Below, piece after piece: positions 42,804-52,937 of a stretch of 64,000 nt of DNA; position 1 is the first letter of the stretch; each line of letters begins with the position of its first letter. Made by a program: the position numbers and the translations under genes. Source of the DNA: Kitasatospora sp. GP82 (GTDB lineage: Bacteria; Actinomycetota; Actinomycetes; Streptomycetales; Streptomycetaceae); the NCBI RefSeq assembly GCF_029892105.1, contig NZ_JARZAJ010000009.1:124001-188000 (forward strand). Reading direction: 5' to 3'. The notes beneath the pieces are model-generated. The model made no database searches. It saw only the letters and a list, made by a program, of their open reading frames with translations, and was not told the DNA's origin.

Positions 42804-44648
42804 ATGGCCGCACAGTCCCAGACCGCCTCAGCGTCACCCATCCCGCCCGCCCGCCGGCTCCCGCTGCCGCCGCTGAGCCACGCCGTGAGGCTGGGCGCTC
42901 CGGCGGACATCTGGCACAAGCCGGCCGTCAGTGCCGTCGTCACCCTCGCCGCCCTCAACTTCACCCTGCTCGCGCTCGGCCGACTCGATGTCGCGCTCTA
43001 CACCTCGGCCGGCGGACTGTGCGCCCTCTACGGCCACGGACTTCCCTACCCGGTCAGGGCCCGCACGCTCGGCGGGGTCGTCCTCGGCACCTTCGCCAGC
43101 ACGGCAGTCGCGCTGACCGCCGCCTCGCTCACCCACTCCGCCGCGATCCTGGTCGCCGTCAGCGCCGCCCTCGCCGCGCTGCACAAGATGGCCTGCGACG
43201 CGGCTCGGATCGGCCCGCCCGGCAACATCATCGTGACGTTCACCAGCGCCAGCTGCGCCTTCGTGCCGCAGCACCTCGGCGAGGTGCCAGGACACCTCGC
43301 GCTCACCGCGTTCGGTGCGGCTGTGGCCTGGCTGGTCTGCATGGCCCCGGCGCTGGTCAGGCCGCTCGGGCCCGAGCGGATCGTCACGGCGCGCGCCCTG
43401 CGTGCCGCCGCCCGGTTGCTGCGCAGCGAACCGGCCCGGCGACCGGCCGCCCGGACGGCGCTCGCGGCCTCCGTCAACGCCGCCCGGCATACCCTGTCGC
43501 TCACACCCGGGGCGAGCGGGCCGCGCCGCCAGGCGGTGGCCGACCTGGAAGGGCTGCTGATCCGCAGCGAGTCCGCCCTGGCCTTGGCGGGCGCCGGTAG
43601 TCCGACCGCGGCGGCGGTTTCCCCGAAGAACGCCGAAGCCGCCGCACGCTACGAGGGTTGGGCCCGCGATCTGCGAAGCAACCGGCCACTGCCCGGCCCC
43701 GGTCTCACCGCTGCCGAGCAGGCCGAGCTGCGCGGCACCGCCGCTGACGATGACCGCGTGGTCGAGCGCGGACCACGGTGGTGGCACGCGCTGCGCCCCG
43801 GCTCGCCGTTGCTGCCGATCGGCCTGCGGGTGGCGCTCGGCTGCGCCGCCGCGGGCTGGGCCTCGATGGCGCTGGGCGTCGGACGGCCCGCATGGGCGGT
43901 GGTCACCGCCGCTTCGGTGTTCCAGGCCAGCGCCGGAATGTCCTGGCTGCGCGCGGTGCAACGGGTGCTTGGCAACCTGCTCGGACTGCTCCTCTTCACC
44001 GCGCTCCTGCCCGTCTCCCGCTCCGGTCAGCTCCTCCTGGTGCTGCTCGGCCTGGTCTGCCAGTTCGGCGCGGAGGCGCTGATCGCCTGCAGCTACTGGC
44101 TGGCGAGCACCTTTGTGACACCGATGGCACTGCTGATGACCGAGTTCGCCGGCTACCAGCCCGCCCGGGCCCTGGTGGCCGACCGCTGGCTGGACACCTG
44201 CCTCGGCGCCCTGCTCGGCCTCGCCGCCTGCCTTCTGGTCACCAACCGCCGTACCGCCACCCGCCTGGACCATGCCCTGACCGCGCTTGTCGCGGCCAAC
44301 GAAGCGGCCCGCACAGCCGTCCCGTCCGGGTCCATGGCTCCGCCGCCCCCGTCGGCCGTATCGCAGCGGACACCGCACGAGACCGCCGCCGCCCGCCGGG
44401 GCGAGGACGGCGGGCGCGTCCCGACCACCGCTGAGTCCCGCGACCGGCTCTCCCGTGCGCTGGTGGAGCTGCGGGAGGCGGCCGAGATCGCGTCCGGCGA
44501 GTGGTGGCAGCGAGCCCTGCCCCAGACCCGGATCGCCGCGGCCGAGCAGGAGGGCCACATACTGCTGGCCGCCCTGGTCGACCACCGCGGAGCCCAGGGC
44601 CGTCCGGTGCTCCTGTCGGTCCCGGGCGCGACGTCAGGCATGCGCTGA
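42804..44648 (+). CDS. FUSC-family inner-membrane transporter-like protein
   Basis: 614 residues from ATG 42804. Two hydrophobic blocks of about five to six helices each (about 35-160 and 355-470) are separated by a hydrophilic region of about 180 residues, the FUSC (aromatic acid exporter / YccS-like) layout. Landmarks are LDVALYTSAGGLCALYGHGL near 58, and LRVALGCAAAGWASMALGVG, RPAWAVVTAASVFQASAGMS near 365. A cytosolic tail of about 100 residues is helical. Such proteins export aromatic acids or other small molecules. A MarR repressor follows on the same strand, which suggests inducible efflux. Confidence 0.88.
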   Translation: MAAQSQTASASPIPPARRLPLPPLSHAVRLGAPADIWHKPAVSAVVTLAALNFTLLALGRLDVALYTSAGGLCALYGHGLPYPVRARTLGGVVLGTFASTAVALTAASLTHSAAILVAVSAALAALHKMACDAARIGPPGNIIVTFTSASCAFVPQHLGEVPGHLALTAFGAAVAWLVCMAPALVRPLGPERIVTARALRAAARLLRSEPARRPAARTALAASVNAARHTLSLTPGASGPRRQAVADLEGLLIRSESALALAGAGSPTAAAVSPKNAEAAARYEGWARDLRSNRPLPGPGLTAAEQAELRGTAADDDRVVERGPRWWHALRPGSPLLPIGLRVALGCAAAGWASMALGVGRPAWAVVTAASVFQASAGMSWLRAVQRVLGNLLGLLLFTALLPVSRSGQLLLVLLGLVCQFGAEALIACSYWLASTFVTPMALLMTEFAGYQPARALVADRWLDTCLGALLGLAACLLVTNRRTATRLDHALTALVAANEAARTAVPSGSMAPPPPSAVSQRTPHETAAARRGEDGGRVPTTAESRDRLSRALVELREAAEIASGEWWQRALPQTRIAAAEQEGHILLAALVDHRGAQGRPVLLSVPGATSGMR

Positions 44649-44816
44649 CCAAGGCGCTGCGTGGGTGTCGTCCGTCGAAGAGCGGCCGGACGGGACCTGC
44701 GACCGGGCTCCGGTCCGCTGCCCATAGGATCGGGTTCAGACCACCGGACCCGCCGCGCCTCGGCGCGCAACGGGCCGCACACCGACCGCCCGGCGCGGCA
44801 GAGGGGAGCACCGTAC

Positions 44817-45320
44817 GTGGAGGACGCCGTTGCGGGCGTGCTGCGACAGTGGCAGCAGGCATTCCCCGGCCTGGACACCGAGCCGATCGCGGTCATCGGC
44901 CGGATCAACCGCTGCGCTGCGCTGTTGCAGCAGGGCAGCACCGGGCCGCTCACCCGCGAGGGGCTCACCCGTTCCGAGTTCGACATCCTCGGTGCGCTGC
45001 GCCGGATCGGCCACGAGCTGACGCCAACTCAGCTGGCCCGCGAGACCTTCGCCTCCGGCGCCGCCGTCACCAAGCGCCTGCGGCAGTTGGAGGAGCGCGG
45101 CCTGGTGACTCGGCGCACCGACGAGCGCGACCGCCGCGTCTCCCATCTCTCGCTCACCGCGAGCGGCGGCAAGCTGGTCGACCGGATCTACCCCGAGCTG
45201 CTCGCCTACGACCGGGCCCTGCTCTCCGGCCTGACCGCCGAGGAGCGCGACGAACTCGCCCGCTCCCTCGGCCGGTTGCTGCTCGTCCTGGAGGGCAGCA
45301 GCGGCAGCAGCTCGGCCTGA
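44817..45320 (+). CDS. MarR-family transcriptional regulator
   Basis: 167 residues from GTG 44817 (GAGGGGAG upstream); the frame extends 52 codons further without homology. The winged helix is LTRSEFDILGALRRIGHELT, PTQLARETFASGAAVTKRLR, with the wing RRTDERDRRVSHLSLTASGG. Flanking helices form the dimer interface. MarR repressors respond to phenolic ligands and usually regulate an adjacent efflux gene; the FUSC gene 168 bases upstream is the obvious candidate. Confidence 0.92.
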   Translation: MEDAVAGVLRQWQQAFPGLDTEPIAVIGRINRCAALLQQGSTGPLTREGLTRSEFDILGALRRIGHELTPTQLARETFASGAAVTKRLRQLEERGLVTRRTDERDRRVSHLSLTASGGKLVDRIYPELLAYDRALLSGLTAEERDELARSLGRLLLVLEGSSGSSSA

Positions 45321-45476
45321 CGCACGTTCTCACCGAGATCGGCCGCGAGTTGGGAACGCACCGCTGGTGGAAGACCGAGGACGGCCACGAGATGAATCCG
45401 AACCCGACCCGGCGTGGCCGTGTCCGCCGCACCCGACACCATCGCGGTACCGACAGGTGTTCTAGGATGTCGGCCC

Positions 45477-46304
<828 letters not shown>

Positions 46305-46343
46305 CCTGTCAGGTCCGACCGCGGACCGGGCCCACCGGCCTAG

Positions 46344-46897
46344 CGAGACCAGCGCCCCCTACCTGTCGGCGCGATCGCGTGCGACCCGCCCGCCACGCGG
46401 CTGCTGGCAACCGACTGCGCGGGCGCGCTCACCTTCTGGAATCTGACGGACCCTCAACGGCCGACCCGGATCGCGGCCACGGGCACGCCCGGCGCGGCGG
46501 CGACAACGCAGCTCGCCTTCAACTCCGCCGGTACCCTGCTGGCCGCTGGGGACAGTGACGGGTCCCTCCGGCTCTGGCGCGTCTCGTCCGGCGGGTCGGT
46601 GGACCTGGTCGGCCGGAGCACGCAGTCCGGCGCTGTGACCTCGCTGGCGTTCAGTCCGGACGGCACCACCCTGGCCACCGTCACCGGCGGCACCGCACTG
46701 CTGTGGAGCCTGGGCGCGGCCTCACCGCTCGCGGCGCCGATCGCCTTCGACACCGGCGCGAGCGCGGGCGTCGAGTCCCAGGATCGTGGGATGCCGCCGG
46801 ATTCCTGCCGCGAAGCCGGACGCTGGTCCTGGAAGGCGGACTCATCAACCCCGGGCAGTACCTCGAACTGTGGGATCTGACCGATCCGCGCCGTTGA
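46344..46897 (+). pseudogene. WD40-repeat gene remnant, frameshifted
   Basis: After a stop at 46341 the frame shows three propeller blades: CAGALTFWNLTDPQRPTRIA, SAGTLLAAGDSDGSLRLWRV, and SPDGTTLATVTGGTALLWSL. Near 46770 the homology jumps to another frame, which reads RTLVLEGGLINPGQYLELWD before a TGA at 46895. No start codon or N-terminal domain precedes it. It is the 3' part of a larger WD40 protein gene, often fused to a kinase in streptomycetes, broken by loss of its front and a frameshift. Confidence 0.75.
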
Positions 46898-47166
46898 CTC
46901 ACACAGCCGCATCCTGGTCCGGTAACTGCCCTTGTCCCTTCGGGCAGTCGGGCTGCCGATCCGGAGCACACCGTCGCGCGCGGACGATCTCCACCGACAG
47001 GGACAGGGCAGAGCCGAGGACGCCGAGAACGGCATCTACGGTGAGGAGGATCGTGTCCATGGGAGGGGATCCGTTCCCCGGGGCTCCTGACGCACAGGCG
47101 CCGGCCCCGGATTCGACGTTCCGCGTCGACGGCCCCCCGGGATGTTTCCCTCGCCTCCCATGATGA
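46898..47166. other. Non-coding stretch within the gene graveyard
   Basis: 270 bases with no supported gene. A short minus-strand frame (MDTILLTVDAVLGVLGSALS) is hydrophobic, but it lacks a ribosome site and continues into basic low-complexity sequence. Confidence 0.45.
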
Positions 47167-47705
47167 CGACGACGGCCGGTTTGCGCCAGCCCCCCCGAGA
47201 AAGCGCACTCCGGTCGCCCCGACGAGTGGAACGGCTGGACGGTGTGCAAGCCGGGGCTGTGGAGCCAGGGACCGGACTTTTTGCAGCAACTCGCTCTGCT
47301 GCCAAAGTGGTTCGGGCGGGGAGTGCCTGCTGGACGATGGGTACAGCGGGCAACGGCGCGCGCTGATCACCGAGTGGGCCTCGGTCGAGCTGCGGCCCGG
47401 TCGGCCGGTCGGCCGGTCGGCTGGACACCGAGGCTGAGCAGGCACGCACGCGACGCCGCAGCGGGCGGTATCCCGTACGACAGGGCAGACGCGGCAGACA
47501 CAGCGGACGCCCGGCACACGTCAGCGTCGAATCGCGGACCGGTGAGCGGGCCGTCTCCGAACTGCGCCGTCGTGGGCACCGCGTGACGGTCGCAGGACCC
47601 TGGTCGGAGGGCAGGATGAGCGCGGTGGCCCGTGACCCGCTCACCGGCATCCTCTCGGCGGGGGCGAACCCGCGCGGGATGCAGGGGTACGCGGCGGGTC
47701 GGTAG
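47167..47705 (+). pseudogene. ggt: Gamma-glutamyltranspeptidase-family gene, multiply deleted
   Basis: Three fragments of one family occur in order. First frame: DEWNGWTVCKPGLWSQGPDF then LQQLALLP (47221-47304), the xWSQGP substrate segment of Ggt. A shifted frame: LLDDGYSGQRRALITEWASV then ELRPG, the helix before the autocleavage site. A third: GHRVTVAGPWSEGRMSAVAR, DPLTGILSAGANPRGMQGYA and a TAG at 47703, the true C-terminus. The whole small-subunit region with the catalytic Thr is missing. An intact gene would be about 1.7 kb; about 0.5 kb remains. Confidence 0.8.
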
Positions 47706-47816
47706 CCGCCGGCTTGGCAGCAGATGTGGCAACGGATGTGGCAACGGCGGCGAGCGGTCGTCGGGTTGCGGGCCGATCCGCCGAGAGATCTCCGAGCCGC
47801 CCCCGGGGAACCGGGT

Positions 47817-47876
47817 TCAGAGCACCCCGGTGCGGAGCGCGTAGACGACGGCCTGGGTGCGGTTGCGCAGGAGCCG
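47817..47876 (-). pseudogene. Tail of a LuxR/NarL-type regulator gene
   Basis: The minus-strand frame reads RLLRNRTQAVVYALRTGVL followed by a stop, the exact closing helix of NarL-type response regulators (NRTQAVxxAxxxGxx). Nothing of the family is found before it; the sequence upstream belongs to the luciferase-like remnant on the other strand. Confidence 0.6.
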
Positions 47877-47879
47877 CGT

Positions 47880-48359
47880 GCCCTGGGCTTTCCCCGGACG
47901 CCGCCCCGGCTCCCGCTGCTGATCGGCGGCAACGGCGACCGGGTACTGCGACTGGCCGCGCGCCATGCGGACATCGTGTACTTCGCCGGTGCCGTGCTGG
48001 CGCCGGGCTCGATCCGGGGCACCCTGCAACTGATCGACGCCGAGGCCATGGACGAGCGGGTGGGGTTCTTCGAGCGGGAGGCCGGTGAGCGCGCCGCGCA
48101 CCTGGAACGGAACATCCTGGTCCAGACGGTCCTGGTGACGGCCGACCGGCCGGGAGCCGCGAAGGTGATGCGCCGGCGGATGCCCTACCTGGCGGCCGGA
48201 CAGGTGGCCGACGTCCCCACCCTGCTGATCGGGACCCCGGAGGAGATCGCGACCGGGCTGCTGGAACGGCGGGAGCGCTACGGGTTCTCCTACATCTGCG
48301 TTCAGGAACGCGACATGACCACCTTCGCCCCGGTCATCGAGCTGCTGTCCGGCCGGTGA
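47880..48359 (+). pseudogene. C-terminal part of a luciferase-like (LLM) flavin/F420-dependent oxidoreductase
   Basis: The frame shows PPRLPLLIGGNGDRVLRLAA then RHADIVYFAG, the second half of an LLM-class TIM barrel (IGGxGxRxLRLAAxxAD), ending YGFSYICVQERDMTTFAPVI and a stop. Residues 1-150 of a normal member are absent. The sequence directly before it is the antisense of the LuxR tail, so two remnants abut near 47880. Confidence 0.75.
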
Positions 48360-48479
48360 GATGCTTCCCCCGACACGTCGTCGCCCGGGGCGGCGGGCCG
48401 GGATTCCGTCATCGCCCGCCCACCGTGCGGGCGATGGCGGAAGGGCAGCACGGACGTCGAGGCGTAGGGGAGTCGTGGG

Positions 48480-49178
48480 GTGGGCGAGCAGCGGAAGTAC
48501 CGGTGGGTGCCGGCTGCGGCGGCAGCCGTCCTGGCCGTCTGGCTGATGGCGCGCGGCGGCCACCCCGGGGGGCGGCCGTCCCCGGACTCCTCCAGTCCGC
48601 AGCCGACCGCGGCACCGGCCTCCTCCCCGGCTTCCACGGCGAGCCCGGCCCCCGCAGCGAGCCCGTCCGCCCCGGCGCAGGCCGCCGCCTACGACCCGGC
48701 GCGGTTCGCCGGTCCGGTCCGCACCTACGCGGGCAGGGCCCGGGTCGATCCGCAGCTGCTGATGGCGATCCTCTACAACGAGTCGTACAAACCGCACGAC
48801 CCCGCGCTGGAACGTGCCTGGCAACGGCTCAAGCCGGACTCCGCCTTCGGTATCGCCAATATGCACCGGGCCGCGTTCGAAGAGACCAGGCAGGGGCGGG
48901 ACTTCGCCGGCCGGGCCTGGGAGGAACTGCCGGACGACCCGGGTCTCGCGATCGAGGCGGCGGCCTGGTACCTGCACGATCTGGCCGCCCAGCTCCCCGC
49001 GCACCCGTCGGCGCCCTTCACCGAGAACGAGTTGCTGGCCCTGGGCTACAACACCGGGGCCGGCAACATGCTGCTCTTCGCCCGTGGCACGAGCCCCGGT
49101 CCGGCGGCGCGCTCCTACCTGGACCGTCTGCACGACAACCTGCCCAAGGCCCGGGCGGCCCTGGGACAGCCGGACTGA
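48480..49178 (+). CDS. Lytic transglycosylase (SLT fold), membrane-anchored or secreted
   Basis: 232 residues from GTG 48480, with GGGGAG upstream. An N-terminal hydrophobic segment (VPAAAAAVLAVWLMA) serves as anchor or signal, followed by a Pro/Ser/Ala linker to about residue 68. The catalytic domain contains LLMAILYNESYKP, with the expected Glu, then SAFGIANMHRAAFEET and ENELLALGYNTGAGNML, matching the goose-lysozyme/SLT motifs ES, GxxxQ/N and AxxAYNxG. It would cleave peptidoglycan glycan strands during growth or sporulation. Confidence 0.85.
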   Translation: MGEQRKYRWVPAAAAAVLAVWLMARGGHPGGRPSPDSSSPQPTAAPASSPASTASPAPAASPSAPAQAAAYDPARFAGPVRTYAGRARVDPQLLMAILYNESYKPHDPALERAWQRLKPDSAFGIANMHRAAFEETRQGRDFAGRAWEELPDDPGLAIEAAAWYLHDLAAQLPAHPSAPFTENELLALGYNTGAGNMLLFARGTSPGPAARSYLDRLHDNLPKARAALGQPD

Positions 49179-49236
49179 CCGGCGGAGCACGCCGCCCGGC
49201 GGGACATCGGCTTAAGACCGACCGGTTGACGCAGAG

Positions 49237-49268
49237 CGCCCGTCCGGCCCCGAGGGGCCGGACGGGCG
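49237..49268. terminator. Bidirectional terminator
   Basis: Perfect 15-bp arms cgcccgtccggcccc and ggggccggacgggcg with a 2-base centre, between the convergent transglycosylase and S53 genes. Confidence 0.88.
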
Positions 49269-49286
49269 GATGGAGCCGGCGAAGCG

Positions 49287-51275
49287 TCAGGAGACGTTGG
49301 CCGCCGTGTCGTCGATCACGAAGCTGGTCTGCAGTGAGGAGTCCTCGGTGCCGGTGAACTTGAGGGTCACCGTCTTTCCGGCGAAGGAGGACAGGTCGTA
49401 GGTGTGCAGCGTGTACCCGTTGGCCGCGTTCACGTTGCTGAAGGTGGCCAGGGTGGTGGAGTTGGCCTGGACGGTGAGGTTGTCGTACGCGGTGCTGCCC
49501 GTCTCGGCGGTGTCGATGTGCAGCCAGAAGCTGAAGCTGGCCTTGCACCCGGCCGGGATGGTCACCGACTGCGAGAGGGTGTCGGTGTGGGCGCTGCCGT
49601 AGCCGTCCAGCCACGCCTTCCAGCTGCCGGAGTGGGCGGCCTCGCCCGAGGAGTTGTCGATCACGCCGCTGGTGGCGCTCCACGGTGCGGCGCTGCCGGT
49701 CTCGAAGCCCTGGTTGCCGAGCAGCTGGGCCGAGGTGCAGCCGCCGGAGGATCCGGTGACCGTCCAGGTGAAGCTCGCCGAGCCGCTGGCGCCGGTGGTG
49801 TCACTCGCCGAGACCGTCACGCTGTAGGTGCCGGCCGCGCTCGCGGTGCCGCTGATCAGGCCGGTGGAGGAGTTGATGGACAGGCCGGTGGGCAGCCCGC
49901 TTGCGCTGTAGCTGAGGCTCTGGCCGGAGGCCGAGTCCTTGGCGGAGACCTGAAGGCTGGCCGAACCGCCCTGCGCCGTGGTCTGGTTGCCCGGGTTGGT
50001 GACGGTCACGATGTTGCCGGAGCTGCTGCCGGAGGTGAACGCCGCGGTGCCGTTCGGGGTGCCGAGACCGGTCGGGCCGTCATAGCCGGTGCCCGCCGTG
50101 CAGAGGTAGGACGGTGAGCAGCTGCCGTTCGAGCCGCTGGTCACGTCGAAGAGCGACGAGGCGTGGGCGTACGGGTACGAGGCCGGGTAGCCGCCGGAGG
50201 CGGGGGTGCCCGCCAGTGCGTACACGCTGGCGATGATCGGCGAGGAGGCGCTGGTGCCGCCGTAGACCGCCCAGCCGCTGCCGCCGTAGGTCTGGTAGAC
50301 GGCCAGGCCGGTGGCCGGGTCGGCGACCGCGGAGACGTCCGCGACGGTGCGCTGGGAGCAGCCGCTGTCGGTCTGCCAGCTGGGCTTGGGGTCGTAGGAG
50401 GAGCAGCCGGAGCCGGCGCCGTTGCCGCCGGCGCTGGAGCCCCAGACCGACTCGCTCCAGCCGCGGGAGCTGGAGTCGCGGCTCAGGCTGGTGCCGCCGA
50501 CGGAGGTCACGTACTGGGAGGCCGCCGGGTACTCCACGCCGTAGCCGGAGTCGCCGGAGGAGACGGTGATGGCGACGCCCGGGTGGTTGAAGTAACTGCT
50601 GTCGGAGCTCGGGTCGGTGGAGTCCTCCGAGCCGCCGTAGCTGTTGGAGACGTACTTGGCGCCCAGGGTGACGGCCTCGTTGACGGCCGCACCGAGGTTG
50701 CTCATGTTGGCGTCGTCCGACTCGACCAGCAGGATGTGGCAGTTGGGGCAGATGGCGCTGACCATGTCGACGTCGAGCGAGATCTCCCCGGCCCAGCCGC
50801 TGTCGGCGGCGGGGTAGCTGGTGCCGCCACGCTGGTCCACCTTCTTGAAGCAGCCGTTGGCGGTGGTGCAGGCGGGCAGGCCGTACGTCGAGCGGTAGGT
50901 CGCCAGGTCCGACTCGGCGTTGGGGTCGTCGTTGGCGTCGATGATGGCGACGGTGGCGCCGGACCCGGCGGAGGATGGCAGCTTGTAGGCGGAGGCGAGG
51001 TCGGACGGGCCGTAGCCGGACGGGGTCGCGTTCGGCGCGAGCGTGTGCTGCTGGGCGATGTCCGTCCGCTCCAGCGCCAGACAGGCCATCTGACCGGCGT
51101 GGCTGGGGGCCGCGCACACCCGCTTGGTGGCGACACCGGACGTGGCGGTGGCTGCGCTCGCGGCGTGGGCGGTGGCACCGAGCAGACCGGTGGCCGCCAT
51201 GGCCAGGGCCGGCAGGGCGGCCAGGAGCCGGCGCGGCCGTGGCAGGCGTGAGCCGGTGGGGGAGTGGTAGCGCAA
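49287..51275 (-). CDS. Secreted S53 (sedolisin) peptidase with Ig-like and C-terminal beta domains
   Basis: 662 residues from TTG 51275; GGAGGG lies 7 bases upstream, and this start opens directly on a Sec signal ([20 protein letters not shown], cleaved near HAAS). There is no long pro-domain, unlike the gene at 22.9 kb. Catalytic residues: Glu and Asp in [17 protein letters not shown], the oxyanion Asp in [11 protein letters not shown], and Ser in [17 protein letters not shown]. After about residue 415 come a putative Ig/cadherin-like domain ([20 protein letters not shown]) and a jelly-roll module ([20 protein letters not shown]), probably for substrate attachment. Extracellular. Confidence 0.9.
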   Translation of the reverse strand: MRYHSPTGSRLPRPRRLLAALPALAMAATGLLGATAHAASAATATSGVATKRVCAAPSHAGQMACLALERTDIAQQHTLAPNATPSGYGPSDLASAYKLPSSAGSGATVAIIDANDDPNAESDLATYRSTYGLPACTTANGCFKKVDQRGGTSYPAADSGWAGEISLDVDMVSAICPNCHILLVESDDANMSNLGAAVNEAVTLGAKYVSNSYGGSEDSTDPSSDSSYFNHPGVAITVSSGDSGYGVEYPAASQYVTSVGGTSLSRDSSSRGWSESVWGSSAGGNGAGSGCSSYDPKPSWQTDSGCSQRTVADVSAVADPATGLAVYQTYGGSGWAVYGGTSASSPIIASVYALAGTPASGGYPASYPYAHASSLFDVTSGSNGSCSPSYLCTAGTGYDGPTGLGTPNGTAAFTSGSSSGNIVTVTNPGNQTTAQGGSASLQVSAKDSASGQSLSYSASGLPTGLSINSSTGLISGTASAAGTYSVTVSASDTTGASGSASFTWTVTGSSGGCTSAQLLGNQGFETGSAAPWSATSGVIDNSSGEAAHSGSWKAWLDGYGSAHTDTLSQSVTIPAGCKASFSFWLHIDTAETGSTAYDNLTVQANSTTLATFSNVNAANGYTLHTYDLSSFAGKTVTLKFTGTEDSSLQTSFVIDDTAANVS

Positions 51276-51723
51276 GGGTCGACCCTCCGTGGGGGCGAGG
51301 GCACGGTGGTCCGGCCTGGGGTTACGCAGGTACCGGCCCGTGCCCGGGTGACGGATCTCGGCATGAGCTGAGCGGCGGCGGCTGGTGGCCGCGCGCCCGT
51401 CTGACTGCGCTGTACAGGAGCTGGGGTACTCCGGCACCGATGGCAGGACCATGACATACGGCGGCCCGTGGCAGATGGCTGCCCCGCGCGCCGTCCTGTG
51501 GACCGGTGCTTCACGACGCTACTGACGGGTTACCGGCGGCGACAAGGCCGAGTGCGCAGCCTTTACTTCCGCTTGCCCATCAATTGCCGGATGAGATAGG
51601 TGACTTGGGTTCGGCGCGCACCATGCGCCCCGGACGGTGCACGCGGAGCGGGGCGGTCGGGGTGCCACCGGTCGGGGAGGAGTCGGGAAGGAACTCGTCC
51701 GATTGATCGGGCAGGATGTGCGC
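51276..51723. other. Divergent intergenic region
   Basis: About 450 bases holding the promoters of the S53 gene and the small HEAT-like gene. An AT-richer stretch lies at 51560-51610. No gene is supported. Confidence 0.5.
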
Positions 51724-52047
51724 ATGGAGGAATGGCGGACCGAGGCGTTGACCGAACTCGTACTGGACTCTGAGGCGCGTGAGGACGAACGGGTGGACGC
51801 CGCCATGGACCTGTGCGAGAGCGATGACCCCCGCGCTCGTGCGGCACTGATGCAGGTCTGCTGCGAGCAGGGCGACGAGTACTCGCTGACAGCGGCCTGT
51901 GCCGGTGAGTCCCTCGGGGAGGTCGCGGCCCGGACCGCCCCGCTGACCGTCGAGGAGTCGACGCTCTTCCGGCCGGAGGCACTGAAGGAGTACCGCGCCT
52001 CGTACCGGCGGTTCGCCGGGGTCGGCAAGGAGGCGATCCAGGACTGA
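51724..52047 (+). CDS. Small acidic helical protein, possibly HEAT-repeat-like
   Basis: 107 residues from ATG 51724 (GTG 51718 is possible). MEEWRTEALTELVLDSEARE, DERVDAAMDLCESDDPRARA and ALMQVCCEQGDEYSLTAACA form helical pairs like those of HEAT-type repeat proteins, and the end YRASYRRFAGVGKEAIQD is basic. No catalytic motif. It resembles small proteins found in streptomycete immunity or unknown-function loci, but I cannot name a family. Confidence 0.6.
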   Translation: MEEWRTEALTELVLDSEAREDERVDAAMDLCESDDPRARAALMQVCCEQGDEYSLTAACAGESLGEVAARTAPLTVEESTLFRPEALKEYRASYRRFAGVGKEAIQD

Positions 52048-52138
52048 CGCCCTGTTCGGCGGCCCCTCGGGTGAGGACCCGTCAGGCAGGCTGCGCGGTC
52101 ACGGTTGTCCTGGTGGCGGTGTGTGGTCTGCGTGAAGC

Positions 52139-52213
52139 CGGTGAGACCGTGTTGACACGCACCCGGTGCGGAGCCATCTCGTTGGCCAACCCCTTGCTCG
52201 CCCTCGCCGCCAT
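52139..52213 (-). pseudogene. Fragment of a short-chain dehydrogenase gene
   Basis: The minus-strand frame contains ASKGLANEMAPHRVRVNTVS then PA, the helix and strand after the catalytic YxxxK in classical SDRs (usual form LANEMAPHxIRVNxVSPG). Only about 25 residues remain, with a shortened helix and no cofactor or catalytic site. It lies under no intact gene. Confidence 0.6.
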
Positions 52214-52282
52214 CGACGCCGAGGGCGGGCGGGCGACCCGCAATCTCCTGGTGGCGCCAAGGAGTGCCGTAGTCGCTTGTGA

Positions 52283-52313
52283 TGGCGCCATTGTGGTGCC
52301 ATAGTGGCGTCAT
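52283..52313 (+). promoter_or_regulatory. Triple 9-bp repeat overlapping the RHH gene start
   Basis: Three copies of tgg[c/t]g[c/t]cat (52283-52291, 52294-52302, 52305-52313) are spaced exactly 11 bases apart, one helical turn, and the third covers the ATG at 52312. Each copy is nearly self-symmetric (tggcgccat contains the palindrome tggcgcca). This is the array expected of a ribbon-helix-helix operator, suggesting autoregulation by the downstream protein. Confidence 0.75.
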
Positions 52314-52848
52314 GGACCTCGCGCCGTATGTCGACAACCTCCGGCACGAGCTCGCGGTCGCCGCGGACGCGGGCGGAGAAGAGGCCCGCGCCCTGGCCGA
52401 GCGGCTCACCGCCCCCCTGGAGTCGGCTGCCCGGCTCACCCTGCTGAACGCGCTCTCCGCCGCCATGGGCGAGGTCACCCGTGACCTGGCGCCGGGCTCG
52501 GTCGACGTACGGCTGCGCGGGCTCGACCCCGAGTTCGTGGTGACGCCACCGCCGAGCCAGGAGTCGTACCAGGAGCCCGAGGAGCACGAGCGCGCGCCGA
52601 GCGCTGTGCGGGCGCCCGTGCCACCCGTTCCTTCGGACGGCGACGAGGGGAGTACGGCGCGTATCAACTTCCGCCTGCCCGCCCACCTCAAGACCAGGGT
52701 CGAGGACGCCGCAGGGCAGGAGGGCCTCTCGGTCAACGCCTGGCTGGTACGGGCCGTCGCCACTGCCCTGGAGCCCGGCGAGCGCGCCGGCACGCCGGGT
52801 CGCAGTCGCCGGGGGAGCGGGCAGGGCTTCACGGGCTGGGTCCGCTAG
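52312..52848 (+). CDS. Ribbon-helix-helix (HicB/Arc-like) DNA-binding protein
   Basis: 178 residues from ATG 52312. The C-terminal 50 residues contain ARINFRLPAHLKTRVEDAAG and QEGLSVNAWLVRAVATAL, a clear ribbon-helix-helix. The first 90 residues are helical with an acidic Glu/Pro linker (about 82-108); I do not recognise a sensor fold. RHH proteins of this type are antitoxins or stand-alone repressors; no toxin gene is adjacent (the DUF4097 gene follows after 89 bases). The operator-like repeats over its start suggest it represses itself and perhaps the downstream gene. Confidence 0.8.
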   Translation: MDLAPYVDNLRHELAVAADAGGEEARALAERLTAPLESAARLTLLNALSAAMGEVTRDLAPGSVDVRLRGLDPEFVVTPPPSQESYQEPEEHERAPSAVRAPVPPVPSDGDEGSTARINFRLPAHLKTRVEDAAGQEGLSVNAWLVRAVATALEPGERAGTPGRSRRGSGQGFTGWVR

Positions 52849-52937
52849 CCCGGTCGGTCTTACTCCTTCACCCAGTTTTCTCCCTCACCCGCTCTACCAG
52901 CGGGAACGCACTCCACAGCCACGAGGACGGGATAGCC

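Noticed and set aside
46899..47060. Minus-strand hydrophobic frame MDTILLTVDAVLGVLGSALS
   Set aside because: No ribosome site, basic low-complexity continuation, and it lies within decayed sequence.
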